Part shown: positions 50,937 through 62,092 of the stretch, piece by piece | How the letters are laid out: each line of letters begins with the position of its first letter | How positions within the stretch are numbered: the stretch's first letter is position 1 | From: Warburgia ugandensis | Taxonomy: Eukaryota; Streptophyta; Magnoliopsida; Canellales; Canellaceae | NCBI GenBank assembly: GCA_035236585.1 | Contig: CP141127.1 | Span: 62,229,495-62,293,494 of the forward strand | DNA: 64,000 bases | Direction of reading: 5' to 3' | Notes under the pieces: model-generated | Databases searched by the model: none | What the model was told of the DNA's origin: nothing | What the model saw: only the letters and a program-made list of their open reading frames with translations | Program-made: the position numbers and the translations under genes

Positions 50937-52479
50937 TGTTGTGTTTTTCACAAATGCACAAACTATTGTAGTGTAGCATGCGCAAGTACGGGTCGATCCC
51001 TTGGGGACTCATTTTAAAAAGTGGGAGGTTAAATAAATTTTAATTGTAAAAAATTAGAAATAAATAGAAGAAAATTACTAAAAACTAGAATAAAAAATTC
51101 AGATCTATTCAACTTCTGAAAGTTACAGAATTTCCAATTTAAAAAGAAATAAAATAAAGCAAATAACATTAAAAAAATTTACTTCCCTAGCTTAATCACT
51201 GTCAATTTCTTTACATCTGGTCATCTTGGAGTTGATCAACCTTCATCAACATCTTCAAAATGTCCTTGATTAAATATTTACCTGTTGGATTAGTCAGATT
51301 CTTCAAAATCTTAAAATTTTGGAGTAAATGTTGATTTTGGAATTTGGACTATCTAGATCACTTTTTGGATTTCAGAATAAAGATCAACAGCATTAATTGA
51401 GCTCACGGATGCCCTAATAATGAAATATGAAATTTAATTAAAAATTTGATTTAAAATAGAGGAGAAATTGAGAATTCTTATCTGTTAAGGCTAACCTATT
51501 GATTGGGTTAAGCCTTAATCAATCTAGTATGGATTGGGCAATTCCTGAATAATAGAATGAAGATAAAACAGAATGGGAATAGCCATAGGGACACAGATGT
51601 AATTAAAAAGAGGACATAGATGTAATTAAATAAAATTTGTAAAGGGCATAAATGGAATTTAAAGGAAAAAATTTCAGAAATAGAATCCCGACGGAGGAGA
51701 TTGCCAGAGACGATGGGAGGCTGTGCCTGGGCCATCCATTCAGGCTAGAGTGAAGATAGAGGGAGCAGGGCCAGTGTGGTTTCCTATCATGGAGAAGAAG
51801 GTGCAAGTGATAGACTGGGGCAATAACTGAGGGAAGAGGTGTGGGAAAGAGAAAAAAGGGGAAGAGAGATGATTAGAGAGAAAGTGAAGAGGAAAGGGGG
51901 GAACGTGGGAGAGATCAGGTAAGAAAGAGTGAGAGAGAAGCGAGATTGAAAGAGAAACAGGGGTGTAATTTGCTCAGTACTGTCGAGAGAGAGAGAGAGA
52001 GAGGGGGGGGGTGGTAGAGGAGTCCTACGGTTGCCTCTTTTCTCTTATAAATTTTTTTTCCTTCTAATTTGGTTCCCCCTTTACTTTGTAAACTTCCCAA
52101 ATCTCCTTTCTTTTGTTGCAACTTTCCATTTTCCATCTTAGTATGCTTTCCTTTGTAGTTTAATTCTTAATTAAGAAACTATCTCAGCTTTCTTTATTAC
52201 CCTTTAAGATAATCTGCACCGTTGAAATTCAATCTGAGACATCCATACCTCTTCTGGTTAATCTACAAAATAAAAGACTAAATTAGAGTCATCTAAACCA
52301 TACATTAAGTATCTAATAAGCTCTAACGATCATCTGACTGTTGATTTTGACAAATTAATTATTTGATGATCAATATGAGATAAATTCAAAATCAAGCTAA
52401 AAATTACAAATTTGATTGGTTAGACGACCTAATTGAATGCTAAATTAGGGGCATTTTGATTGATATTAAACACTTAACA
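50937..52479 (-). repeat. 5' LTR of element C
   Basis: Plus-strand TGTTGTGTTTTTCAC to CACTTAACA, 1543 bp. Matches the 3' LTR pieces, the nested LTR (39338-41462) and solo LTR D (56906-58909). It contains a short GA run and a G run at 51985-52011. Confidence 0.9.
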
Positions 52480-52601
52480 AGGGGCAGACCACAAGAGATC
52501 TATAGTATGAAGACTTACCTTGCATTTTTGCAAAAGGCTGTTTTCACGCTCGAACCCGTGACCTCCAAGTCACACAGTGACAATTCAACCGCTGCGCCAA
52601 G
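52480..52601 (-). repeat. Au-type SINE, 5' half, split by Athila C
   Basis: The minus strand starts cttggcgcagcggttgaatt, includes the B box gggttcgagcg and aacagccttttgcaaaaatg, then gatctcttgtggtctgcccc at the insertion point. This is the Au SINE body (TTGGCGCAGYGG...GTCACGGGTTCGAG...TTGTGGTCCGGCCC). With 38058-38111 it forms one SINE interrupted by element C. Confidence 0.85.
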
Positions 52602-52799
52602 ACTACTCTTCTAGCAAACTAACATAGATACGGTCCAGAATTGCAGATACTCCATTCGTTAGCAAACTCCAAGCTGCATGATTGAGGTACAAGCTACTCA
52701 AGGTAAAAAGTTCATTAAGTTCTGCGGTTTTTGGATGATGAAAGGTTAAAAATCTACTCCTATATCTCATAACAATCATCTGTCCCAGATCAATTACAT

Positions 52800-53050
52800 C
52801 CTTCGCTGCAGATCTGAGCACTTAGCCGAGCTGATTAAGTGCCCTGTCTTAGAAACACCTTGTATCACATAATTATATCTGGTTTGGCTTAGTCAAATTC
52901 ATAATTGCGGATTGAGCACTCAGTGGAGTTGGTTAAGTGCCCCGTATCCACTCACCATCCATAACGAGGTGGCGCCAGGAGAGGTTTTCTCACCTGTGTG
53001 ACCAGGGCCCGAGACTCTGCATGCGTGTGCGTCTGCCTCTAAGAAAACAT
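52800..53050 (+). repeat. tRNA-derived SINE copy (family X) with a duplicated head
   Basis: Two similar heads, gagcacttagccgagctgat (52,815) and gagcactcagtggagttggt (52,915), both followed by taagtgccc. The second is followed by gaggtggcgccaggagaggt, tttctcacctgtgtgacc, a B-box-like gggcccgagac and a GT-rich body, matching the copy at 25,574. Confidence 0.55.
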
Positions 53051-54359
53051 AACCATGTTCTTCCTCGCAACCACATTGGAAGAGGTTAAATCCCCAAAGC
53101 ACTATCAATTTCAATGTAGAAAGCCTCGTCAAGAGGAGTATCCCTCAAGATGATCTAAACTAGCACAGCTGATAGAGAGTTGTCATTTCCTAAGTAGGAA
53201 GCTTCGCTTAGCTAATTTGATTGGAAAAACGTGAGACAACTAAGGAAAATGATGATGAAGATTTAGAGAAGATTGCGAAGGATGCCACAGGAACTGAAAA
53301 TGGGAAGACTGGACAAACTTTGTTTTTTCAAGAAGAAAAAAGAACGAAGCGTACAAATAGACGTGAAAGTGGCTAAGATGTTGAGGGTTGCATTGGAGCG
53401 GACAATCCAGTAGAATGGAGTTATAAGGGTTGCATTGGAATAGTTTGGGAGATCGTCTGATCTGGATTGAATTTTGAAAATTTAGATGGAAAGTAAATGT
53501 TAGGAATTGAACGTAGGATATTTGGAAGGCCTATTGCGTGCTCTCCCATCGTAGTTAAAAAAATAGAAGCAGGATGCAGCTTCTAGAATAGTTTTGCCTC
53601 CGTGACGAAGATGGCCGATTCAGATTCATCCATCTATTGTACGGTAGAAAAGTTGACCGTCTACCTACTGGAGAGAGACGACAAGAGCTTCTAAAAGGTC
53701 CATCCATCTTTCATTTCACAAATTTAAATAATTTAAGTACTAAGAAATGAGCTCAAGCAAGCGCTTACGATTGTTTCAAAGAATGCATTGGCTCACTAAA
53801 CTAGCCAGGATAACACAAACCAATATCGATTACTACATTTCCATTGATGTTTCACAGACTGAATGTGTTAGGCTGTTAGCTATATTCGTAGATGACAGAG
53901 CGGACCTCTATTATTCAATTCCCTTTGTAGGTATTCTATTCAAGTATTCAAATCATTTCTGTAGTTAGCAAGAGACGTTCAAACTTCAGTGTATTTTCTT
54001 GAATACGCATATAAATGACCCGTGGTATCGTCCAGCCTCAAGCCGTTCCAAGCCAAAGACACTACAACCCCATTTGTCTCTTGTTATGAACCCACAACAT
54101 GTCAAGTTCTGTCATAGAACAACTAACGTGCCTAACTTGCACCAGGGGGTACGTGGCATTCAGAAAGAAACCTGTGAGTCAGGAAGAACAAAGAAGGAAA
54201 CCAGAAAACATCAGAAAACACCTAAAAATCTCATACTTACACCGCATCCTTATTTCTTGGAGTGTCCTCCGTGATTCGAACAAGGAAGAACAAAGCAGAT
54301 TGATGCAACAGTTACAGCTTGGACTTTTAACATCAGTAGTATCTTTACTGCTTTACTGC
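53051..54359. other. Unrecognised DNA
   Basis: Frames at plus 53747-53968 (MSSSKRLRLFQRMHWLTKLA...) and plus 53999-54374 show no domain I know. Composition is less repetitive than elsewhere, so a low-copy or older segment is possible, but there is no positive evidence for a gene. Confidence 0.35.
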
Positions 54360-54527
54360 AAGGTAAGGTTGTGAAGTTGCCGTTGTGTAACTTTGAGGTC
54401 ACAGGTTCAAGCTGTGCTAACAGAATCTTGCAATGCAAGTAAGAACTATGTATTATTGACCCATTGTGGTCATCCTTTCCCTGGACCCCGCATATGTGGA
54501 AGATTTGTGCACTGAGTTACCCTTTTA
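54360..54527 (+). repeat. Au-type SINE
   Basis: Plus strand: ttgccgttgtgtaactttga, B box caggttcaagc, acagaatcttgcaatgcaag, gacccattgtggtcatcctt, ccctggaccccgcatatgtg, ttgtgcactgagttaccctt. Same order as the Au SINE split by element C, in the opposite orientation. Confidence 0.82.
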
Positions 54528-54774
54528 GTATCCTTATTGCAAGCCAGCTCCATGGATTCCAAGCCTGATCATGCCATCATTTTCCAAACGCTCCCAAAAT
54601 ACCAGCCGAACCTGGGCCTACTTAAGTTAGAAACATAATAGTTAAGCTGCAAGCCTCACACCTACGACTGTTAAAAATAAATCAACACGGAGCTTGAACA
54701 ACCTACAAATCAGAAAAAGAGGCGCCCGAGGAATACTTAACCTAGGATTACGGGGTGTCCCACACTGCTAATTT

Positions 54775-54934
54775 GGCTCTTCTTATTGAGCACAGGCCCC
54801 AATGCGTTGTGGCGCAAGAAGTCTCTCCCATGTTAAGTCACCGGTTTAAGGCTGGACGTGGGCGTATGTATTCAAGATTTGAAGAGAAAAAGAAGAAGAA
54901 GAAGAAGAAGAAGAAGAAGAAGAAGAAGAAGAAG
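54775..54934 (+). repeat. tRNA-derived SINE copy (family X) with (AAG)n tail
   Basis: gttgtggcgcaagaagtctc, B-box-like accggtttaaggc, then gtgggcgtatgtatt and a long gaagaagaag run (about 54,889-54,934). Similar to the copies at 25,574 and 52,964. The open frame through the tail is a repeat artefact. Confidence 0.55.
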
Positions 54935-55578
54935 AGGAGATTAGGCTTTCTAACACTCCTGTTCTTCATGGTGTGCTCTGAAAGTTTCTTTCAATTGCAG
55001 TCCTTCAAGACGAATGTGGGTTCCAACGCAATTATCCCCTTGGCAACCACAAGGAGAATCGCATGATCTTCAAAGAATGCTCTCGGCGTATATCAGGGGA
55101 TACTGATAAGGATCTAAAGAATCTCCATAGCAGCGCATGTCACGCAGTAGATCAAAAAAGTGATCAACAGATTATTCAGCCAAACAGCATATAATAAAAT
55201 GACTAATGATAAACCAGATGTGATGAATAACATGAGCTACAAACAATTTTACCAAATAAGCAGACCATCAAGCTGAAAACAAAAGTTCCAATGTCGAACA
55301 TCCATGAAAACCATTTCAGGTACACTTGTGTCTAACTCAACCTGTGTCACAGATGAAATCCAATACAGAGACACAATCCGCCGCTGGCCCAACCAATGGC
55401 CAAAAAATTTGCAAGAAAAGGAGTCTTCGACAAATTCCACCCGTCATGATCGGTCCAGTTGACTAGCATCCTTATAGGTGATCTCAGTGGGTGACTCATA
55501 AATGACTAATACAGGGCGCTTCCGCTGAACCAAGAGTCAAGCCTAAATTTCCGCCTATCACCCAATCTCACCTCAAGA
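54935..55578. other. Unrecognised DNA
   Basis: No domain seen; the minus frame 55249-55440 is not recognised. Confidence 0.35.
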
Positions 55579-55700
55579 CTGATGTATCTGTTAAACTTAC
55601 TAGTAGCGAGATTGGTAGAGTGTTGAACCAAAAAGCTTATTCGGGATCAAGCCCCCTAACCCCAACCCCAAAAAAAGAAAAGAAAAAGAAGAAAAAAACC
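55579..55700 (+). repeat. tRNA-like SINE (another family)
   Basis: A-box-like gagattggtagagtg, B-box-like cgggatcaagccc, then an A-rich tail (from about 55,670). Only one copy is in the window, so family identity is open. Confidence 0.45.
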
Positions 55701-56241
55701 ACCCCACACGTTCTCATTGTTGATCATTCGGCACAATGTATCTTCCTCTACTTCAGATAGTTGCATCCTCGAGTAAATCAATTTAATTCGTCAAAATCTT
55801 TAATGTGGAGGCAACCTTCTCTAAGGTCTAGAAAAATGTTTGGCTAAATGGAGTTCTCACCATCTTCCTTGACATTCCAGAAGAAAATTTTCCCTTTCTT
55901 TGCTATCACATAGTATCCCTACCCCTACTGCGCAGGACTAATCCCTGCGAATGCAGGTCCCGAAAACCATGCACATCTGAGTAAGAGGGGTAGGAGTAGG
56001 ACATGAAAGAGTTTTTTTTAAGCTATCCATTTCATCAACATCATTTTTAAATTATTCAAATTAAAAGCAGACTACATAAGACTAAAGAAAGTAAAATACC
56101 AAAAGATCACTGGCATAAACTCCATATGGTTGTTCTCGCTCACACAGAGACCGTCTCTATCTTCCAATACACAACTTCTAAAACCTTCTAACCGCTAGGT
56201 CCTGAAGGTCCTACAAAATATACTCATTTGGAGAAATTCAT
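55701..56241. other. Unrecognised DNA
   Basis: No gene or repeat end recognised. Confidence 0.3.
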
Positions 56242-56900
56242 TGCAATACCTCAGGCTTTTATAACACTTTTACACAAAATCTTTTACAAACATGGGTCCC
56301 GAGTTTGAAAAACTATTTGGAAAACAAACAGTGGAAAAAAAAAATTCGTGAGAACTTTTAAAAATTCTAAGTGTCATTTTTCCTTTAAAAAAAAAAGGAT
56401 TTTCAGATTAAGGAGCACTATATTTCTATAAAAAATTTAGCAATTCTCTGTTTTTCTGACTTACACATTTGATGCATGCAATGCAATGTCCCTAACAAAC
56501 TTTAAATCAAACAAATAATAAAGGAGACTCCATCCCCATCCATTCACATGAATATATAATTTAAATGTATATAATTTGAACATCAAGTTTTTTAACCAAG
56601 ACAAAAGGAACAATTCAAGACCAAGATCAATCCAATCATAGCCACACAACTATAATTTCAATTTACATGCCTCTATGCTCATAAAGCAAGAGTCATCATA
56701 AATAAACCCACTACATCAATTCTCAATAATCTCAACTAGGTTGTATATATTCTATATTACCTCCTCTATTCTTGTCTTGAAATCTTTGCCACAGTCTTCT
56801 GTTCCCTTTTCTCTACTTTATTTCTTCAAACATGAGACATTATAAACAATTTGAAATGTCTGTGCAAGCTTGTGCTTGTATGGGTAATTTCATCATCAAA

Positions 56901-58914
56901 TATATTGTTTATGTGTTTTACAATAAGTGCGCGGGCTATTGTAGTATAGCTAATGCAAGTACAGCTCAATTCCACAGGGACTCGACTTAAAAAGTCAGAG
57001 TTTAAATAAAATTTAATTGATAAATATTAAAAATAAATAAGAAAGAATTATTGGAATTAGAATTAGAGTTTAGATCTACTCAACTGCTAAAAATTACATA
57101 ATTTTCAGTTCAAAAAGAAAGAAAATAAACCAAATAACATGAAAAATCTACTTCATTAGCTTAATTACTATCAATTTCTTCAAATCTAGTCATCTTGAAG
57201 TTGATCATCCTTCATCAATGTCTTCATTAAGTTATGGATCTCAGATTAAAGATCAGAGATGTTAATTAAGTTCAAGGATGTCCTAAGAATGAAACATAAA
57301 ATTTAATTGAAAATCCGATGAAAAACAGAAGAGAAATTGAGAGTATTTTGTTGTTTAAGGCTAACCCATTTATTGAGTTAAGCCTTAATTGATCTAGCTT
57401 GGATTGGACAGTTCCTGGATAAGTAGAATGTAGATAACTCAAAACTAGAATAGACAAGGATACATGGGGAATTTAAAAGAGGACACAAATGGAATTAAAT
57501 CAGAACATGCTAGGGCAAAAATAGAATTTTTCTATTTTTATGGTTTTTTAACAGAAATAAAGGGGAAGTTGACTGGAGGAAGAAGATGACTATAGGGGAG
57601 GTAAAAAGAGTGGGAAAGAAGGGAATTTTGGACAAACCCAAGTTGGGTTTTGCTCCAAAGATATGTTGGAATGTAAAGAAAGCAAAATAAAGGGAAAATA
57701 AATAAATAATGGAACACGAAGGTATAATAAGCAGAAATAGAGGAAAAGAAGGGAGTAGAGGAGGAGGGAGAGGGAGAGGGAGAGTTGTGCGTGAGAGAGA
57801 GAAGCCGAGGCAAGACCATTGCTGGGTTCTAGCATCTAGCAGCGATTGTTCTGGACGAAGATTGGGTGAACAGAGGAAAAGCAGAGGGATGGAGCAGTTA
57901 TCGGTGTTTGGGAGTTGAGAAGTGATGTGGACTATTTGGCATAGTGAAGAGTTGGTGGAGATCGGGTGGATGGTGTGGTGCTGGGCCTGGTGTGGACAGA
58001 AGGGAGCCTGGGTGGTGGAGCGTGGAGAGTGAGAGACTGGACAAAAGAGAGTAAACTAGGAGAGGTGGGGAGTGATGGGAGGAAGAACAAGGGGAGAGAG
58101 GGAGGTGGGATAGGAGAGATAGAGAGGAAGTAAACTGGGAGAGAGCAGAGAGGAAGCGTGAAGAAAGGAGGTGAGAAAAGAGGGATAGACAAAGAAACGG
58201 AAAAGAACAGTCTTAGTTCTCGAATTTTTGACAAAGGAAGAAAGAGGAAGGTGGCCGTCTGCCCTGTATGGCCCAGCAAAGGGAAAGAAGAGAAGAGAGA
58301 AGAGAGAGAGAGGAGGAAGGAAGGAAGGAAGGAGAGAGGATAAAGAGGGGCTGACAGGTTTCCTCCTTCCAGCCTAGGCTAAGGGAGTGTTTTATGGGTT
58401 GCCTCCTAAGTGTCCTGCCAAAATAGGAGTGTAGGAGCCCTGGGAAAGTGGGACAACCATAGCCCTCTCTCTTTCTAAGTTTAGTTTCTCCCCCTTTACT
58501 TTGGAAACTCTCCACAAGTGCAACTTTTTGTCTACTTTCTTTTTTTTGTACTTTCCATTTTCCATCTTAGCATGCTTTCCTTTGTAGTTTAATTCCCAAT
58601 TAGGAAACCATCCTAGCTTTCTTTATTACCCTTTAAGATAATCTGCATAGTTAACTATTGATCTTGAGCCATCAAAGCTTCTTCTGGTTAATCTGCCAAA
58701 TAATAAACCAAATTAGAGGCATCTAAACCATACATTAAGCATCTAATAAGCTCTAATGATCATCTAACCGTTAATTTTAACAAATTAATGATTGGATGGT
58801 CAGTTAGAGCTAAATTCAAAATCAAGCTAAAAGTTGCAAATTTGATTGATTAGATGTTCTAATTGAATACTAAGTTAGGGGTGTTTTGATCAAAATTTAA
58901 CACTTAACATATAT
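56901..58914 (-). mobile_element. Solo LTR D (Athila C family)
   Basis: LTR 56906-58909 (2004 bp), plus-strand TGTTTATGTGTTTTAC to CACTTAACA, flanked by tatat (56901-56905) and tatat (58910-58914). Shares gcaagtacag, cagggactcg, ccttaattgatctagct and the 3' block ctctaatgatcatcta with the C LTRs. The purine-rich middle (57,700-58,340) yields open frames on both strands that are low-complexity only. Confidence 0.87.
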
Positions 58915-59263
58915 GGAAGCTTATATAGTTTTAAATTCAAAAGAAGTTCATAATTACATGTTATGTAGTTTTGTAAAGTATGATGCATAATGAGCAATAT
59001 AATAAAATTCTAAAATCTCAATTATACTTTATAAATCAATGTCCTACCAAATGATTTCAATTTATTAGTTTCAATATCCATGCATTTGTTTCAAAGATAA
59101 TAATAACCTTTTCAAGGTGTTTTACAAAATATGAATAGTCACCACTACTCATGTCATGCATCATCTTAAAAGTACACTCATCCAAGTTGAATGATGAATT
59201 ATCATCAAAATCAATAGACAAAAAATATTTAAATCATGAAATGATTAAATATAATATGTATCT

Positions 59264-59288
59264 CATATATATATATATATATATATAA
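59264..59288. repeat. (AT)n microsatellite
   Basis: Run of alternating A and T within the E LTR. Confidence 0.85.
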
Positions 59289-62092
59289 TACCATTTGAAC
59301 CTCCTCAAGGTCTGTGAGTGTAAAACAACTAGAAATTCAACTGTTTGTCGTTGGTCATGAGTACTCATTATAGACTTAAAATCTCAGAGTGCCATGCACC
59401 TCTTGTGCTATCATGCTACATACATCCAAATCTCAAAATAAATTAACCCTCTTTTTGCAGACAAGACCCACTCAAGTCTACCGGTATCATGCCAATACGA
59501 AGACGGATAGACTCCCACCACCAAGCGCATGGTCACAAAGTACACAAGGCCATGGCCTACCCATGAAGTTATTGTAACCTCGATTCAGTATCTTATGCCC
59601 AAGTATCAAATATATGAAATTTCAAAAGGGGGATGATTAGTTTTCAACCCTCCTAGCATAGCTTCCATCAGGTCGCTATATGCCCTCCATAACATAATAA
59701 TAATAGTCATCATCACATGCCGATAGAATTTATAGAAACATAGAAATCAATGAACTAGTGAAATCATGCAAATCAAGTCTCATGACATAGTATAGCCATG
59801 TCAAAGCAACCCGCACAAGGGTAAAGTTTGAGGATTCCAGACTCCTCAATATATCATAAATCATGAAGTTCATGTATTTTCAAACACATTTTCACAAACA
59901 AGCTTTTAATGATATCATAAATCAACATGGCATTTTATAACTAATTTTTTGCATTAAATACAAGTATGCTCAACTGTATAAAATCATAAATCTCGTAAAT
60001 TTCTATTTTCAAGCAAGATGAAATGGTTGTCAACACATTTTATAGAAAAATATATTGATGTTAAAACTACCAACCACATTTGTCGTGCTTCAGGGTTTAG
60101 TTGTGTCTTTTCTTCAACTCACTTATCGATCACCTAATCAAGTCAATGTTCCATATTTCTTGTGAAAGTCAAATCATAGATTAACAATTAAGAGAGAAAC
60201 CTTTTTAACCATAATTTGGTGATCCATATCAACTATTAATCATGAAGCCAATTTTTTTTTTTTTTTTAACAATCCACCACTCATAATTATTAAAATTGCA
60301 TAATCTCAACTGTTTATGCTCTTGATCTGCGTTCTCAACCATGGGTCATCAATCCAACATCCATTAGTTCTAAACTATAAATATGTGTCGTTGACTATCA
60401 AGCAATGATTCATATTCATAGTTTCAAGTTCTAACCGTTAGATGGAAATCTTACTTCAAATTCTCAAACCATCCTATAGTCATATTTTAATTTATTTAAC
60501 ATAAATAGTACTCAGGGGTTCCGATCATTGACTGATCAGTATGTTTAGTTGCAAATCAATGATCCTCATTTAATTTATTAGAACTTTTAGAATTTGCCCT
60601 TAACGTGCTTAATTTTTCAAGGAATCATAGTATCTTTAAATTAGATTAACATCAAGATTGCCAATGATGGTATAGGTTATCCAAATTTTCAATTTTTCTG
60701 CTTATTCTCCATTAGAACCGTTAGTCTATTTATCTCTTCTGATGATCAATACTCTGATCATTTTTATTTTTTTTTTAATTATCATTACTAAATGAAGGTT
60801 AAGAAATGTGATGGTGGTGTCTGATCACCGATCAGATGTCGTCAGGTTCCTGTTCCTTTATTATTCGACAAGACATCAGAGATTGTTCAATCAATTTCTA
60901 TTCAAAATTTACAATTTATGTCATATCTTGGTCTATTTGAGATCCAGGAATTCATCTGCGCTATCTGATTATCAATCAGATGTCATAAGGGTACTGTTTT
61001 TAATTATAACATATTAGATGGTCTAGATCATCTAGTCTACTTCATCTTAGGATCATCAAATTTAATCCATTCTAATAGACTTTGGGTCAAGGAACTTACT
61101 GGTAGCATTTGACCATCGATCCTTGTTTGATTGATTTCAAGCCTAGATCAACAATCTTAGTTATAAATCCAAGTTATATCAGGTAAGCATTTACCTATTT
61201 CTAATCATTGACTAAGAAATCAATGGTTAACTTATTATAAAAACCTAAATATATCATGAAATTATACGAATCCAGCTCAAAACTTCAAATCAAGAAAAAA
61301 GTTTCACAAATCTTACTTGTGGGCACATTTTTATGCTCTTTCCTCTCTTAAATGAGTTATATTGATCACTATTTTGCAATGAACTCCTCTGATCATGTTG
61401 CATGCCATTCACCTCTCTGATTGACTGTCAAGATCATCTTAGATTCCACAATAACCTTGGAGGTTTTTAGTCATCTCCTTGAACTAAGTGGAATGATTGG
61501 CTTGGGTCATCAATCTGAACCTTCGTCTTCTTCAATGACAACTACAACTCAAGTAAAACCCTCACCATTCCTCTTCCTTTCTTGCTAAATTGACAAGCTC
61601 CTCCCACAAGCTTGATTTCTCCCCCTCTTTTCTCCTTCTTCTTTATCCTCCTCTCCTTCTCCTCTTCCTCCTCTTTCCTCTTCCTCTTCCTCTTCCCCTT
61701 CCCCTTCCTCTTTTCTTCTTCTCTCCCTCCCTCTTTTCTCTTTTTCAAGTTTGAGTAATAGACCTTGTAGTTTGTTTCGATTTCTTTTAAGGGAAGGGGG
61801 TGTTGATATCGAATGAGCCCTTCCTTAAGTAAATTTCTTTTCTTTTTACTAAAATGTCTTGTGTATTCACAAATCCATAACTTCTCCATCTAAACACTAA
61901 TTTCAGTGTTCTTTGTGCTATTAGATTTGTTTTTTCGAGTACAATCTAATTATTTAGGTTTCAAAGATAAACTAAGTATCTTTTAAAAGGTCAATTCTAT
62001 GAAAGTTTAAACACAAAATTTTCTAATTTTCATTTTATCAAAATTAATTAAAAAATCATTTGAAATGGAATTTAAAAATTAGGGTTATTACA

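Larger units (their letters stand above)
56242..62092 (-). repeat. 3' LTR of gypsy element E, interrupted by solo LTR D
   Basis: Plus-strand start TGCAATACCTCAGGCTTTT, end TTAGGGTTATTACA at 62092. About 3.84 kb once D is removed. The first 150 bp (cgagtttgaaaaactatttg; ttctaagtgtcattttt) match the ends of the LTRs at 2824 and 12408; the part near 59,640-59,700 (cctcctagcatagcttcc) matches about 3850-3880. On the minus strand a purine tract (GAAAGAGGGGAAGAA, 62093-62107) sits directly upstream of the LTR. A pyrimidine-rich stretch occupies about 61,610-61,745. The 5' LTR would lie beyond the window. Confidence 0.68.

Noticed and set aside
54755-55066. 103-codon frame with a poly-Lys run
   Set aside because: The lysines come from an (AAG)n SINE tail, not from a protein gene.
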